Under the pieces are notes generated by a model. The model worked only from the letters and a program-made list of their open reading frames with translations. It searched no databases and had not been told where the DNA came from. This document shows, in pieces, positions 51,631 through 61,632 of a DNA stretch of 64,000 bases. Numbering within the stretch: position 1 is the first letter of the stretch; every line of letters begins with the position of its first letter. Source of the DNA: Kosakonia cowanii JCM 10956 = DSM 18146 (GTDB lineage: Bacteria > Pseudomonadota > Gammaproteobacteria > Enterobacterales > Enterobacteriaceae); the NCBI RefSeq assembly GCF_001975225.1, contig NZ_CP019445.1, positions 806,001 to 870,000 on the forward strand, in the 5' to 3' direction. A program made the position numbers and the translations under genes.

Positions 51631-52173
51631 ATGGACTACAAGTTTTACTCCGCCGTGGTGATGCTCGCCACGCTCAGCTTCTCCGCCGCTGCGGCTGTCA
51701 CGGCCGATGCCTCACTCGGCAAACTGATTAACGAGCGGCTGTCATGGATGAAAGACGTCGCAGGCGCTAAGGCACAGCAGCACCAGGCCATAGAAGATTT
51801 GGCTCAGGAGCAGAAAGTGCTGGCGCGCGCCGTTATCGACGCCGAGTCGCTGGGGCTGGACGGTGAGAGCGTGAAGCCCTTTATTCAGGCGCAAATGGAT
51901 GCCGCGAAAGCGATTCAGTACCGCTACCGCGCTGACTGGCTGGCGACACCGGAGACAAGCTGGCAGCCGCGCCCGCTGAATGAGGTGCGAAAACAGATAA
52001 GCGAGCTGAGCGATCGTATCCTGCGCAAAGTGGCGGAACGCCTGAAAGCCAGCGGCAAGCTGACCGAGGCCGATAGAGAGGAGTTTATGCGCACGGTGCA
52101 GCAGCACAACTTAACCGGGCAGGATAAAGCGCATATGTGGCAGGCGCTGGAATCGATTTCGCTGAAAGCGTAA
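51631..52173 (+). CDS. Periplasmic chorismate mutase (AroQ gamma class)
   Basis: 180 residues from the ATG at 51631 (CGGAGAG six bases upstream). Signal peptide of about 22 residues (KFYSAVVMLATLSFSAAAA). The mature part is an all-helical AroQ-type mutase: LGKLINERLSWMKDVAGAKAQQHQAIED (active-site Arg and Lys), then AQMDAAKAIQYRYRADWL, the hallmark of the secreted gamma subclass. It converts chorismate to prephenate in the periplasm; the physiological role of these secreted mutases is unclear. An accessory gene between the chitinase region and ssb, absent at this place in E. coli. Confidence 0.9.
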   Translation: MDYKFYSAVVMLATLSFSAAAAVTADASLGKLINERLSWMKDVAGAKAQQHQAIEDLAQEQKVLARAVIDAESLGLDGESVKPFIQAQMDAAKAIQYRYRADWLATPETSWQPRPLNEVRKQISELSDRILRKVAERLKASGKLTEADREEFMRTVQQHNLTGQDKAHMWQALESISLKA

Positions 52174-52178
52174 AGCAA

Positions 52179-52203
52179 AAGACCCCGCCGGAGCGGGGTC
52201 TTC
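52179..52203. terminator. Bidirectional terminator between chorismate mutase and ssb
   Basis: AAGACCCCGC, a short CGG-type loop, GCGGGGTCTT. Read on the minus strand (ssb side) it is followed by TTGCTTT, and on the plus strand by CTCGTT, so it suits ssb a little better. It lies 6 bp after the mutase stop. Confidence 0.8.
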
Positions 52204-52238
52204 TCGTTCATATTACGACGCCAGAGAAAGGCGCTAAA

Positions 52239-52772
52239 TCAGAACGGGATATCGTCGTCGAAATCCATCGGCGGTTCGTTGTTAGACGGTGCCGGGGCTG
52301 ACTGCTGCTGCGGACGAGACTGCGCGCCGCCGCTGAACTGGTTGTTGTTGCCCTGCGGCTGCTGAGGCTGACCCCAACCGCCCTGCTGCTGGCCGCCACC
52401 TGCCGGTGCACCGCCGCCGCCCTGGCGACCGCCCAGCATCTGCATGGTGCCACCAACGTTCACCACCACTTCGGTCGTGTACTTTTCCTGGCCGGACTGA
52501 TCGGTCCATTTGCGGGTGCGCAGCTGGCCTTCGATGTAGACCTGAGAGCCTTTACGCAGATACTCACCGGCGACTTCCGCCAGTTTGCCGAACAGCACAA
52601 CGCGGTGCCACTCGGTCTGCTCTTTCATCTCGCCAGTCGCCTTGTCACGCCACGATTCGGACGTAGCCAGCGTAATGTTGGCAACTGCGCCACCACTCGG
52701 CATATAGCGTACTTCCGGGTCCTGGCCCAGATTACCGACGAGAATAACCTTGTTTACGCCTCTGCTGGCCAT
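52239..52772 (-). CDS. ssb: Single-stranded DNA-binding protein
   Basis: 177 residues from the ATG at 52772 (E. coli 178); the frame is open further upstream but [25 protein letters not shown] is the true family N-terminus, with GGAGACACG before it. OB-fold in the first 112 residues, then a Gly/Gln-rich disordered linker and the acidic C-terminal tip MDFDDDIPF that docks replication and repair partners. Divergent from uvrA, with an SOS box in the shared region. Confidence 0.98.
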   Translation of the reverse strand: MASRGVNKVILVGNLGQDPEVRYMPSGGAVANITLATSESWRDKATGEMKEQTEWHRVVLFGKLAEVAGEYLRKGSQVYIEGQLRTRKWTDQSGQEKYTTEVVVNVGGTMQMLGGRQGGGGAPAGGGQQQGGWGQPQQPQGNNNQFSGGAQSRPQQQSAPAPSNNEPPMDFDDDIPF

Positions 52773-52917
52773 GATCGTGTCTCCTGAAATCGTTTCGTAG
52801 TAGTGTAAACGCGCGAGTGTACCATTTCCACGTAGCATTTTGATAGCTGCGAAGCAGGTTCCAGACATCGTCCGCGAAGTGCGTATTTTACACACTTACG
52901 CGGAAGTTGCATTCCTA

Positions 52918-52937
52918 TACTGTATATTCATTCAGGT
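52918..52937. promoter_or_regulatory. LexA (SOS) box in the ssb-uvrA intergenic region
   Basis: TACTGTATATTCATTCAGGT matches the 20-bp LexA consensus (CTGT, eight AT-rich bases, the CAG end) and is the same sequence, in the same place, as the known E. coli uvrA operator. It lies about 110 bp upstream of uvrA and 146 bp from ssb, allowing SOS control of both. Confidence 0.93.
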
Positions 52938-53028
52938 TAATTTGTGTCATAATTAGCCGTTTGTGATCGCCGGTTGTCCTTCAAACACACCGGGCATTAC
53001 GTGTTCCACCGGGTAAAAGGTGAATGGA

Positions 53029-55854
53029 TTGGATAAGATAGAAGTTCGGGGCGCGCGCACCCATAATCTCAAAAACATCAACCTCGTCATCCCTCGCGAC
53101 AAACTGATTGTTGTCACCGGGCTGTCGGGTTCGGGCAAATCCTCGCTGGCTTTCGATACGCTCTATGCAGAAGGGCAGCGTCGCTACGTCGAATCGCTCT
53201 CTGCGTATGCCCGCCAGTTCCTGTCGTTGATGGAAAAACCGGACGTTGACCACATTGAAGGTCTCTCGCCTGCCATCTCTATTGAACAGAAGTCGACATC
53301 GCATAACCCGCGTTCCACCGTCGGCACCATAACCGAAATTCACGATTACCTGCGCCTGCTTTACGCACGCGTTGGTGAGCCGCGCTGCCCGGATCACGGC
53401 GTGCCGCTGGCGGCGCAAACCGTCAGCCAGATGGTGGATAACGTGCTCTCGCAGCCGGAAGGCAAACGCCTGATGCTGCTGGCACCGGTGATCAAAGAGC
53501 GTAAAGGCGAGCACACCAAAACCCTCGAAAACCTGGCAGGCCAGGGCTATATCCGCGCCCGTATCGACGGCGAAGTGTGCGATCTCTCCGATCCACCGAG
53601 CCTCGAACTGCAAAAGAAACACACCATTGAAGTGGTGATTGACCGCTTCAAAGTGCGCGACGATCTCACGCAGCGCCTGGCGGAGTCTTTTGAAACCGCG
53701 CTGGAGCTTTCGGGCGGTACGGCCATCGTTGCCGATATGGACGATCCTAAAGCCGAAGAGCTGCTCTTCTCGGCGAACTTCGCCTGCCCGATTTGCGGCT
53801 ACAGCATGCGCGAACTGGAGCCGCGTCTCTTCTCGTTCAACAACCCGGCGGGTGCCTGCCCGACCTGCGACGGTCTTGGCGTTCAGCAATATTTTGACCC
53901 TGACCGCGTGATCCAGAACCCGGAGCTGTCGCTGGCTGGCGGCGCTATCCGCGGCTGGGATCGCCGTAACTTCTACTATTTCCAGATGCTGAAGTCGCTC
54001 TCTGAGCACTACAAATTCGACGTCGAAGCGCCGTGGGAAAGCCTCAGCGCCAACGTGCAGAAAGTGATTCTGGCAGGTTCCGGCAAAGAATCGATTGAGT
54101 TCAAATACATGAACGATCGCGGCGACACCTCCGTGCGCCGCCATCCGTTTGAAGGCGTGCTGCACAATATGGAGCGCCGTTACAAAGAGACCGAATCGAG
54201 CGCGGTGCGCGAAGAGCTGGCGAAATTTATCAGCAACCGCCCTTGCGCCACCTGCGAAGGGACGCGTCTGCGTCGCGAAGCGCGCCATGTTTACGTTGAA
54301 GATACGCCGCTGCCGACCATCTCTGATATGAGCATCGGTCATGCGATGGACTTCTTCACCAACCTCAAACTTTCCGGTCAGCGTGCAAAAATCGCTGAAA
54401 AAGTGCTCAAAGAGATTGGCGATCGTCTGAAATTTCTCGTTAACGTCGGCCTGAACTACCTGACGCTTTCCCGCTCGGCAGAGACCCTCTCCGGCGGTGA
54501 AGCGCAGCGTATTCGTCTGGCAAGCCAGATTGGCGCAGGCCTGGTCGGCGTCATGTACGTGCTGGATGAGCCTTCTATCGGCCTGCACCAGCGCGACAAC
54601 GAACGTCTGCTTGGCACCCTTGTGCACCTGCGTAACCTCGGTAACACGGTGATTGTGGTTGAGCATGACGAAGATGCTATCCGCGCCGCGGATCACGTGA
54701 TCGATATCGGCCCTGGTGCCGGTGTGCACGGCGGCCAGGTGGTCGCGGAAGGCCCGCTGGAAGCAATCATGGCGGTGCCGGAATCGCTGACCGGCCAGTT
54801 CATGAGCGGCAAACGCAAAATTGAAGTGCCGAAAGAGCGTGTGAAAGCCGATCCGCAGCGCGTGCTGAAGCTGAGTGGCGCACGCGGCAACAACCTGAAG
54901 GATGTGACGCTGACGCTACCGGTTGGCCTCTTTACCTGTATCACCGGCGTTTCCGGCTCCGGCAAGTCAACGCTGATTAACGATACGCTCTTCCCGCTCG
55001 CCCAGCGCCAGCTTAACGGCGCGACGATTGCCGAGCCTGCGCCTTATCGCGATATTCAGGGGCTGGAGCACTTCGACAAAGTAATCGATATTGACCAGAG
55101 CCCGATTGGCCGTACGCCGCGCTCCAACCCGGCGACCTACACCGGCGTCTTTACGCCCGTGCGTGAACTCTTCGCTGGCGTGCCGGAGTCCCGTTCACGC
55201 GGCTATACGCCGGGTCGCTTCAGCTTTAACGTCCGCGGCGGGCGCTGTGAAGCGTGCCAGGGCGATGGCGTAATCAAAGTTGAAATGCACTTCCTGCCGG
55301 ATATCTACGTGCCGTGCGACCAGTGCAAAGGCAAGCGCTATAACCGCGAAACGCTGGAGATTAAATACAAGGGCAAGACCATCCACGAAGTGCTGGATAT
55401 GACCATTGAAGAAGCGCGTGAGTTCTTCGACGCGGTTCCGGCGCTGGCGCGTAAGCTGCAAACGCTGATGGATGTCGGCCTGACCTATATTCGTCTCGGC
55501 CAGTCGGCCACCACCCTTTCCGGTGGTGAAGCCCAGCGCGTGAAACTGGCGCGCGAGCTGTCGAAACGCGGTACCGGGCAGACGCTCTATATTCTTGATG
55601 AGCCGACCACTGGTCTGCACTTCGCCGATATTCAGCAACTGCTTGAGGTGCTGCATCAGCTGCGCGATCAGGGCAACACCATCGTGGTGATTGAGCACAA
55701 CCTCGACGTGGTGAAAACCGCAGACTGGATTGTCGACCTGGGGCCAGAAGGCGGCAGCGGCGGCGGCGAGATCCTCGTCTCCGGCACACCGGAAACCGTT
55801 GCCGAATGCGAAGCGTCGCACACGGCACGGTTCCTGAAACCGCTGCTCAGCTAG
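53029..55854 (+). CDS. uvrA: Excinuclease ABC subunit A
   Basis: 941 residues when started at TTG 53029, which aligns with E. coli [19 protein letters not shown] and has AAGGTGA six bases upstream. The in-frame GTG at 53020 would overlap that ribosome-binding site and add three residues. Two ABC ATPase modules: Walker [10 protein letters not shown] (about 31-39) and GVSGSGKST (about 640), signatures [14 protein letters not shown] and [14 protein letters not shown]. The zinc-finger cysteines are in [25 protein letters not shown] and [16 protein letters not shown]. It recognises damaged DNA in nucleotide excision repair. The stop codon directly abuts that of yjbR. Confidence 0.97.
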   Translation: MDKIEVRGARTHNLKNINLVIPRDKLIVVTGLSGSGKSSLAFDTLYAEGQRRYVESLSAYARQFLSLMEKPDVDHIEGLSPAISIEQKSTSHNPRSTVGTITEIHDYLRLLYARVGEPRCPDHGVPLAAQTVSQMVDNVLSQPEGKRLMLLAPVIKERKGEHTKTLENLAGQGYIRARIDGEVCDLSDPPSLELQKKHTIEVVIDRFKVRDDLTQRLAESFETALELSGGTAIVADMDDPKAEELLFSANFACPICGYSMRELEPRLFSFNNPAGACPTCDGLGVQQYFDPDRVIQNPELSLAGGAIRGWDRRNFYYFQMLKSLSEHYKFDVEAPWESLSANVQKVILAGSGKESIEFKYMNDRGDTSVRRHPFEGVLHNMERRYKETESSAVREELAKFISNRPCATCEGTRLRREARHVYVEDTPLPTISDMSIGHAMDFFTNLKLSGQRAKIAEKVLKEIGDRLKFLVNVGLNYLTLSRSAETLSGGEAQRIRLASQIGAGLVGVMYVLDEPSIGLHQRDNERLLGTLVHLRNLGNTVIVVEHDEDAIRAADHVIDIGPGAGVHGGQVVAEGPLEAIMAVPESLTGQFMSGKRKIEVPKERVKADPQRVLKLSGARGNNLKDVTLTLPVGLFTCITGVSGSGKSTLINDTLFPLAQRQLNGATIAEPAPYRDIQGLEHFDKVIDIDQSPIGRTPRSNPATYTGVFTPVRELFAGVPESRSRGYTPGRFSFNVRGGRCEACQGDGVIKVEMHFLPDIYVPCDQCKGKRYNRETLEIKYKGKTIHEVLDMTIEEAREFFDAVPALARKLQTLMDVGLTYIRLGQSATTLSGGEAQRVKLARELSKRGTGQTLYILDEPTTGLHFADIQQLLEVLHQLRDQGNTIVVIEHNLDVVKTADWIVDLGPEGGSGGGEILVSGTPETVAECEASHTARFLKPLLS

Positions 55855-56208
55855 TCAGACGGAGAGCTGTTGCCGGATCCCCTCCGGCACCAGCTCCATC
55901 GCCTGCTGATACGAGGCGTCCACCAGGTAGTAGATTTGCGAGTCTGGCAAAGTGCCGTCCAGATAGACCGTGCTCCAGTGCGCTTTATTCAGATGGCGGC
56001 TGGGGCGCACATCGCTGTGCTGATCGCGCAGCAGTTCCGCCAGCGCCGGGCTGGTTTTCAGCGCGACCGCCGGGCGATCCTCAATCTCTTTCACCATCGC
56101 AAACAGCACGTCGGCGACCTTAATCTGCGTCGCTTTCCAGTCGCTGTGCACGCTCTGCTCCGCGCCAGGCTTGGCCATGCAATATTGCAGTAACTCCGAA
56201 ATTGTCAT
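55855..56208 (-). CDS. yjbR: MmcQ/YjbR family protein
   Basis: 117 residues (E. coli 118). A CyaY-like alpha/beta DNA-binding-type fold family; conserved segments are MTISELLQYCMAKPGAEQS, MVKEIEDRPAVALKTSPALAELL and HLNKAHWSTVYLDGTLPD. Molecular role unknown, although the family is suggested to bind double-stranded DNA. Convergent with uvrA with no spacer, and three bases after yjbQ, with which it forms an operon as in E. coli. Confidence 0.95.
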   Translation of the reverse strand: MTISELLQYCMAKPGAEQSVHSDWKATQIKVADVLFAMVKEIEDRPAVALKTSPALAELLRDQHSDVRPSRHLNKAHWSTVYLDGTLPDSQIYYLVDASYQQAMELVPEGIRQQLSV

Positions 56209-56211
56209 CGT

Positions 56212-56628
56212 TTATTCCCCTTGTAGTGTCGCGATAATCCGCCGCGAACCGCCGTGGATGCGATGCTCTCCCAGCCAGATCCCCTGCCATGTCCCCAGCA
56301 ACACGCGCCCATTCTGCACGGGCAGCATCAGCGACACGCCAAGCGTCGATGATTTGATATGCGCAGGCATATCATCCGGCCCTTCATAATCATGCTCATA
56401 GGGCGCATTGTCCGGCACAGCACGTAAAAAGTGGCGCTCCATATCCTGGCGCACCGTGGGATCGCAATTTTCATTCAGGGTGAGAGAAGCGGACGTGTGC
56501 TGAAGCAGCAGGTGCAACAAACCGGTTTTCACGCTCTTAAGCGCAGTAATCTGCCCGAGCACCTCATCAGTGATCAGGTGAAAGCCGCGCGATTTCTGGC
56601 TAAGCGTAAGCGTCTGTTGATGCCACAT
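56212..56628 (-). CDS. yjbQ: YjbQ family protein (UPF0047)
   Basis: 138 residues, the E. coli length. Family-typical [23 protein letters not shown] (His and Asp cluster), [17 protein letters not shown] and [20 protein letters not shown] are all present. Family members have weak thiamin-phosphate-synthase-like activity when assayed; the real role is unknown. Cytoplasmic. First gene of yjbQ-yjbR. Confidence 0.95.
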   Translation of the reverse strand: MWHQQTLTLSQKSRGFHLITDEVLGQITALKSVKTGLLHLLLQHTSASLTLNENCDPTVRQDMERHFLRAVPDNAPYEHDYEGPDDMPAHIKSSTLGVSLMLPVQNGRVLLGTWQGIWLGEHRIHGGSRRIIATLQGE

Positions 56629-56726
56629 AAACTGCTCCTTATCAAAAATGAACCTCTGTAAGTGTGCAGCATGTGGCCAAAAGGGGAAACCCGACGCCCT
56701 TTTTTTCTCTAAAAAAGGGCGCTGGA

Positions 56727-57437
56727 TTAATAGTCGGAGTCGACAATCACCTCTTCACCAAACGCACCGGCCTGCGGCAGTGGTTGGTAGGTTGAGTTCG
56801 CGGCGCGCAGCACGCGGATCGGGCGCGCTTCGCTTTCACGCGCGGCGGTGATGTCACCGTCAGAGTCGCCGTAATAGATGCGGATTTTTTTGTCCTTCAG
56901 CCACTGCACCTTGTTGTTCTGGCCCGGCTGATCGCCGGCAAAAATCACCGGGTTCATATTGGCAGCGGGAATATGAAAATCATCCTGCAGAGTTTTGCTC
57001 ACCGTCTCGGTTTTGGTCTGGCTACGGCCGGTGATAAAGAAAATGGTATCGCCACGTTTAACGTGCATGGCGATCAACTGGCGCGCGACCTCTTTGGGAA
57101 TGCTGAACTCATCCCAGCCGTTATTCATCTTTTCCCAGAATTCCGGGTTGTGCAGATAGGCATCGCTATCCGGAGACCAGGTTTTCTTGCCGCGCCAGAA
57201 GCCGGGGCTGGAGAAGAGCACGGTATCGTCGATATCAAACCCTACCGCCATTGGCGGGCGTTCAACCAGCGAGCTTTCGATTTGCGCTACGGAAACCCAG
57301 TGTACCGCCGCCTGCTCAGAGAGTTTTGCAACGTTAGTGCCCGTTGAAACCGGCGTCGGCACCGAGGCGTAAACCACCGCGCTGCTAAAGGCGGCCCACA
57401 GGCAGAGCGCGCCGAGCGCGTGTCTGAACTTTTGCAT
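56727..57437 (-). CDS. aphA: Class B acid phosphatase, periplasmic
   Basis: 236 residues (E. coli AphA 237), with a signal peptide ending near residue 24 (VVYA). A HAD-fold non-specific phosphatase and phosphotransferase with nucleophile Asp68 and Asp70 in [13 protein letters not shown], Thr/Ser motif [11 protein letters not shown], Lys in [24 protein letters not shown]. It dephosphorylates nucleotides and organic monoesters in the periplasm. AGGGA six bases upstream of the ATG. Monocistronic, in the conserved tyrB-aphA-yjbQ order. Confidence 0.97.
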   Translation of the reverse strand: MQKFRHALGALCLWAAFSSAVVYASVPTPVSTGTNVAKLSEQAAVHWVSVAQIESSLVERPPMAVGFDIDDTVLFSSPGFWRGKKTWSPDSDAYLHNPEFWEKMNNGWDEFSIPKEVARQLIAMHVKRGDTIFFITGRSQTKTETVSKTLQDDFHIPAANMNPVIFAGDQPGQNNKVQWLKDKKIRIYYGDSDGDITAARESEARPIRVLRAANSTYQPLPQAGAFGEEVIVDSDY

Positions 57438-57564
57438 AATTTTCCCTGCTTCTTAATGCTTTAGTTTTTATAAATGAGGTGAATAGTCTTAAACCTGAGT
57501 GACCATAACCGCAGGGCGAGGCGAAACAAAGTTTTTTCTGGGAAATCCGCCAGCATTGGTGGGT

Positions 57565-57590
57565 CACCCTCTGCCCGATCGCAGAGGGTG
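57565..57590. terminator. Palindrome downstream of tyrB, possible terminator
   Basis: CACCCTCTG and CAGAGGGTG form a 9-bp stem around CCCGATCG. It lies 22 bp beyond the tyrB stop codon, in the direction of transcription, and 128 bp upstream of aphA. The following bases on the minus strand (ACCCACC) are not a T-run, so it is at best Rho-assisted. Confidence 0.4.
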
Positions 57591-57611
57591 AAAAGAGAAG
57601 TAAGTGAATAC

Positions 57612-58805
57612 TTACATCACTGCCGCGAAGGCCTGCGCCACGCGGTGAACGTTGCGGTTGTTAAGCCCGGCGACGCAGATACGGCCGCTGGAAACGAGGT
57701 AAATACCAAACTCTTCGCGCAGACGATCCACCTGCGCAGCACTCAGCCCGGTATAACTAAACATGCCGCGCTGCTTCAGCAGGTAGGTGAAATCCCCGGT
57801 CGGCATCGCCGCGTTCAGCGCATCAACCAGCGTCTGACGCATTGCCTTAATGCGGGTGCGCATCGCTTCAACTTCTGCTAGCCATGACGCCTTCAGCCCG
57901 GCATCGTTCAGCACGGTCGCCACCAGCTGCGCGCCGAAATTCGGCGGGCTGGAGTAGTTGCGGCGCACTGTCGCTTTTAACTGCCCGAGCACGCGCCCGG
58001 CGGCATCGGCATCTTCACACACCACCGAGAGCCCGCCGACACGTTCGCCGTAGAGGGAGAAGATTTTTGAGAAGGAGTTGCTGACCAGTGCAGGCAGCCC
58101 GGCGTGGGCAATCGCGCGGATCGCATAGGCATCCTCTTCCATCCCTGCGCCAAAGCCCTGATAGGCGATATCGAGGAACGGGATCAGCGTGCGGGCTTTC
58201 AGCACCTCAACCACCTCATCCCACTGCGCAGGCGTTAAGTCGGCACCGGTCGGGTTATGGCAGCACGGGTGCAGCAGAACAATGCTCTGCTCAGGCAAGC
58301 TGTTTAATTTTTCGAGGAATGCCGCGAAACGCACGCCGTTGGTTTCGTTGTCATACCACGGGTAGGTAGAGACCTCGAAGCCCGCGCCTTCGAAAATCGC
58401 AATATGGTTTTCCCATGTCGGATCGCTGACCCAGACGCCGGAGTTGGGGAAGTAACGTTTCAGAAAATCTGCGCCGACTTTCAGCGCGCCAGAGCCGCCG
58501 AGCGTCTGAATGGTGGCGACACGCTGCTGCTCCAGCACCGTATGGCCGGCACCAAACAGCAGCGGCGCGATGGCGTGACGGTAGCTGTTAAGCCCTTCCA
58601 TCGGCAGATAGAGCGACGCGCCATGCGGCTGCGCGTTGAGACGCGCTTCGGCTTCCGCCACCGCCTGCAAACGCGGGATAGTGCTCTCTTCGTCGTAATA
58701 GAGCCCGATGCTGAGGTTAACTTTGTCGCTGCGGGGATCCTCTTTGAACCGCTCCATCAATGAGAGGATCGGGTCGCCGGCATAGGCGTCAACTTTCTGA
58801 AACAC
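57612..58805 (-). CDS. tyrB: Aromatic amino acid aminotransferase
   Basis: 397 residues, as in E. coli TyrB. PLP-dependent class I aminotransferase for tyrosine, phenylalanine and leucine synthesis. Visible sites: [24 protein letters not shown] (aromatic residue stacking on PLP), [39 protein letters not shown] with the PLP lysine, and the C-terminal RICVAGLN with the substrate-carboxylate Arg. Start with CTGGAG upstream of the ATG, as in E. coli. The gene upstream is not alr, as it would be in E. coli, but the inserted NadR-like gene. Confidence 0.98.
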   Translation of the reverse strand: MFQKVDAYAGDPILSLMERFKEDPRSDKVNLSIGLYYDEESTIPRLQAVAEAEARLNAQPHGASLYLPMEGLNSYRHAIAPLLFGAGHTVLEQQRVATIQTLGGSGALKVGADFLKRYFPNSGVWVSDPTWENHIAIFEGAGFEVSTYPWYDNETNGVRFAAFLEKLNSLPEQSIVLLHPCCHNPTGADLTPAQWDEVVEVLKARTLIPFLDIAYQGFGAGMEEDAYAIRAIAHAGLPALVSNSFSKIFSLYGERVGGLSVVCEDADAAGRVLGQLKATVRRNYSSPPNFGAQLVATVLNDAGLKASWLAEVEAMRTRIKAMRQTLVDALNAAMPTGDFTYLLKQRGMFSYTGLSAAQVDRLREEFGIYLVSSGRICVAGLNNRNVHRVAQAFAAVM

Positions 58806-58900
58806 GCGTGTATTCTCCAGGTTTACAGTGGGCGAAACACCACAATAAACCGGAAGCCGGACAAGGTCGAGGGGGCAGTAAAGCGGAAACGAAATAAGGA

Positions 58901-59905
58901 TTAACAGCCCAGCACTGCGCGTACTTGCGCGATGCGCTCAGCCACCGACCCGCTGACGCGAATAAACGGCACGCCGCGTTGGGTCAACTGTTCGAGATAC
59001 CAGGCCTGCTGGCGCTGGCGGAAAGTTTCATCCTGGCGGGTGCCATCCTGCACAAACGGGAAGTCATCCTCGCACAACACCACCAGCTGATAGTGCCGCT
59101 GCGCCAGCGCATAGAGTGCCGCAGGCGCTTCGCCAAACATTGTCAGCGTATAAAAGAGCGTCGTCAGCGGTGAGGTATCGCATACCAGCCAGCGCACCGC
59201 AGGCGTGCTCTCTTCCCGTTGCACCTGGGTTTGTGCAATCGCCAACATATCGTCATACACCAACTCGCCGCCCTGCTCCTCCCAGCGCTCGCGACCATAC
59301 TCGGCCACATACGCCGTTCCCAGCGCCTCTGCCAGCGCGGCGCTGAGGGTACTTTTGCCCGTTGATTCGCCGCCCAGCAGGCAGATGCGCTGAACAAAGT
59401 CGTGATAGACGGGCGCGGCCAGCATCTGCCGCCAGTGGTGGACATCGCTACGGATCAGCGTCCCGGATGGCGCATCCTCACCCTGCCCGCGCGTTAGCCG
59501 CACATGCGTCACCGGGCGGGAAAACCGTTCGCTCAGCACGCGGGCGAAGCCGTCGCCATACTCCTCCGCCGTAAAGACTGCGTCGGGCTGGCAGCGCAAT
59601 ACCTGCAAACAGATATCCGCAACATAGTGACGATGCAGATCGCCATCGGCGTCATTATGCGGTAACGGGCCTAACCCCAGCGCCGCCACGCGCGCCGGTG
59701 TCAGAACGAGGATTTCACACTGCGGAAACCGCGCCCGCAGCCAGCGCTCGCGCTTCTCCGGCTCGCAGCCGGGCAGTTCTGGCACGGAGTAGCTGATGAG
59801 CCACAGGCGTTCGCACTGCGCCAGCGCGGTGTTGATTAACCGTTCATGACCACAGTGCAGCGGCGCGAATTTGCCAACAATCAGCCCGCTGGCGAAGCGT
59901 TTCAT
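58901..59905 (-). CDS. NadR-like NMN adenylyltransferase / nicotinamide riboside kinase
   Basis: 334 residues. The N-terminal nucleotidylyltransferase domain has [14 protein letters not shown] (the HxGH-type motif) and later [12 protein letters not shown]. The C-terminal kinase domain has Walker [12 protein letters not shown] (about 178-188) and [12 protein letters not shown]. These are the two catalytic domains of NadR, but the N-terminal helix-turn-helix of the full E. coli repressor (about 410 residues) is absent, so this is an enzyme only. It phosphorylates nicotinamide riboside and adenylylates NMN to NAD. Coupled by ATGA overlap to the pnuC gene. Inserted between tyrB and alr relative to E. 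coli. Confidence 0.9.
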   Translation of the reverse strand: MKRFASGLIVGKFAPLHCGHERLINTALAQCERLWLISYSVPELPGCEPEKRERWLRARFPQCEILVLTPARVAALGLGPLPHNDADGDLHRHYVADICLQVLRCQPDAVFTAEEYGDGFARVLSERFSRPVTHVRLTRGQGEDAPSGTLIRSDVHHWRQMLAAPVYHDFVQRICLLGGESTGKSTLSAALAEALGTAYVAEYGRERWEEQGGELVYDDMLAIAQTQVQREESTPAVRWLVCDTSPLTTLFYTLTMFGEAPAALYALAQRHYQLVVLCEDDFPFVQDGTRQDETFRQRQQAWYLEQLTQRGVPFIRVSGSVAERIAQVRAVLGC

Positions 59906-60459
59906 GGCTTAACCAGCGCCTTGCGCCACTGGTAAAGCCCGTGCCAGGCATTACACCAGAAGATCAGGTAAAGCCCGGCGGTCAGCCACAGATCGCGCGC
60001 GGCATAGAGCGGCACGGCGATGGTGTTGACCAGCAGCCAGAAGTACCAGCTCTCCAGCCGCCGCCCCATCAGCATAAACTGCGCGAGAATGCTGAAGACC
60101 ATAATTGCCGAGTCCAGCCATGGCGACCAGGCGTTGGTAAAACGGTGCAGCAGCCAGGCATAGCCGCCCGCGACAATCAGCGCGCCGACCAGCAGGAAAG
60201 CAATATGTTGCAGCGGCGTTTTGCGCACCGCCAGTTGCTGACCGTGATTGCCCTTCAGCCAGTTGAGCCACCCGGCGATACTGCTGACGATAAAGAAGAG
60301 TTGCAGGGTGACATCCGCGTAAAGCTGAACGGAGTAGAAGACCCAGCCGTAGAGCACGCAGCCGATAATGCCCGTCCACCACGTATGCACATTGTTGCGC
60401 GCGGCAAGCCACACGGAGAGGGCGTAAGCCAGGCAGGCGGCGATTTCCATCGGCGACAC
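59902..60459 (-). CDS. pnuC: PnuC-family nicotinamide riboside transporter
   Basis: 185 residues. Seven short hydrophobic helices. PnuC hallmarks: WTGIIGCVLYGWVFYSVQLYADVTLQLFFIVSSIAGWLNW (the repeated W/Y-rich motif) and ESWYFWLLVNTIAVPLYA. It imports nicotinamide riboside by facilitated diffusion, trapped by the coupled NadR-like kinase. It starts 12 bases after the alr stop, so the pair may be read from alr. A second pnuC (beside nadA) is usual in enterobacteria, so this is likely an extra, linked copy. Confidence 0.9.
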   Translation of the reverse strand: MSPMEIAACLAYALSVWLAARNNVHTWWTGIIGCVLYGWVFYSVQLYADVTLQLFFIVSSIAGWLNWLKGNHGQQLAVRKTPLQHIAFLLVGALIVAGGYAWLLHRFTNAWSPWLDSAIMVFSILAQFMLMGRRLESWYFWLLVNTIAVPLYAARDLWLTAGLYLIFWCNAWHGLYQWRKALVKP

Positions 60460-60471
60460 GGGGCGTTCCTT

Positions 60472-61551
60472 TTAGTCGATATAGATAAGGGTCGCCCTTG
60501 AGGTCAGGCGTGTAATAAGTTCGTAAGCACTCACATTTGTTGCCTGCGCGATGCGCTCGACGGGTAAACCTTCCCCCCACAGCACCACGCGATCGCCGGG
60601 TTTATCCTGCGCTTCTGGCCCCAGATCGACGCAAATCATATCCATCGCCACGCGCCCAACAATCGGCACTTCGCGCCCGTTGACCAGCACCGGTGTGCCG
60701 GAGGGTGCCGCGCGCGGGTAGCCGTCACCATAGCCCATCGCCACCACCCCTAAACGGGTATCGCGCGCGCTCTGCCAGGTGCCGCCATAGCCAACCGGCT
60801 CGCCCGCCGCGTGCTGGCGCACGGCAATCAGCTGAGAAGTCAGCGTCATCACCGGCTGGAAGCCAAAATCGCTACCCCACGGTTTATGGTCGAGAGGCGA
60901 AACGCCGTAGAGGATAATGCCGGGGCGCACCCAGTCGAAGTGGGATTGCGGCCACAGCAGCGTGCCGCCCGAAGCGGCAATCGAACGCATGCCCGGCTTA
61001 CCTTCGGTAAAGGTAGTAAAGAGATCGAGCTGGCGCTCGGTCGCGCCGCAGTCGGGCTCATCAGCGCGGGCAAAGTGGCTGACGATGTTCACCGGCTGGC
61101 GCACATTCTTGCACTGGCTCAGGCGGGCGTAGAAGGCTTCCGCTTCGTGAGGGTGTACGCCAAGGCGATGCATACCGGTGTCGAGCTTCATCCAGACATC
61201 CACCGGCGCGCTCAGGGTGGTGGCTTCCAGGGCTTCAAGCTGTTCGACGCTGTGGATCACCGTATGCAGCTGATGCTCAGCCACCAACGTTAAATCACTG
61301 GCGGCAAAGAAGCCTTCGAGTAACAGAATCGGTTGAGTAATGCCCCCTGCGCGCAGGTGCAGGGCCTCTTCAAGACGGGAGACGCCGAAAGCATCGGCAT
61401 CGGGGAGCGTTCGCGCGGTCTCAAGAAGACCGTGTCCATAAGCGTTCGCTTTCACGACCGCAACCAGTCGGCTGGCGGGAGCCAGTTCGCGCAGGCGTTG
61501 CAGATTGTGTCGCAGAGCGCGGCGGTTAACTACTACGGTTGCCGCTTGCAT
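60472..61551 (-). CDS. alr: Alanine racemase, biosynthetic
   Basis: 359 residues from the ATG at 61551 (AGGAAAAAC upstream), the E. coli length; a 17-codon upstream extension is open but not family-like. PLP lysine Lys34 in [12 protein letters not shown], second catalytic Tyr in [22 protein letters not shown], and [12 protein letters not shown]. It converts L- to D-alanine for peptidoglycan. Follows dnaB on the same strand with an 81-bp gap. Confidence 0.97.
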   Translation of the reverse strand: MQAATVVVNRRALRHNLQRLRELAPASRLVAVVKANAYGHGLLETARTLPDADAFGVSRLEEALHLRAGGITQPILLLEGFFAASDLTLVAEHQLHTVIHSVEQLEALEATTLSAPVDVWMKLDTGMHRLGVHPHEAEAFYARLSQCKNVRQPVNIVSHFARADEPDCGATERQLDLFTTFTEGKPGMRSIAASGGTLLWPQSHFDWVRPGIILYGVSPLDHKPWGSDFGFQPVMTLTSQLIAVRQHAAGEPVGYGGTWQSARDTRLGVVAMGYGDGYPRAAPSGTPVLVNGREVPIVGRVAMDMICVDLGPEAQDKPGDRVVLWGEGLPVERIAQATNVSAYELITRLTSRATLIYID

Positions 61552-61632
61552 GTTTTTCCTCAAAAACAATTTTGTCGATCGTTCGTGTGCAGGCGCGTTC
61601 AACGCACCTGCGGCGCGAAGAGTAACGAAACG

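Noticed and set aside
52981..54729. 582-codon open frame antisense to uvrA
   Set aside because: It is a shadow of the uvrA codon pattern in GC-rich DNA, has no family features, and overlaps a certain gene.
57565..57590. Strong palindrome after tyrB as an attenuator or operator for aphA
   Set aside because: It is 128 bp from aphA and lacks flanking promoter elements; listed only as a weak terminator candidate.
58806..58900. TyrR box upstream of tyrB
   Set aside because: The only TGTAAA there is the conserved sequence just before the tyrB ribosome-binding site and lacks a matching TTTACA arm.
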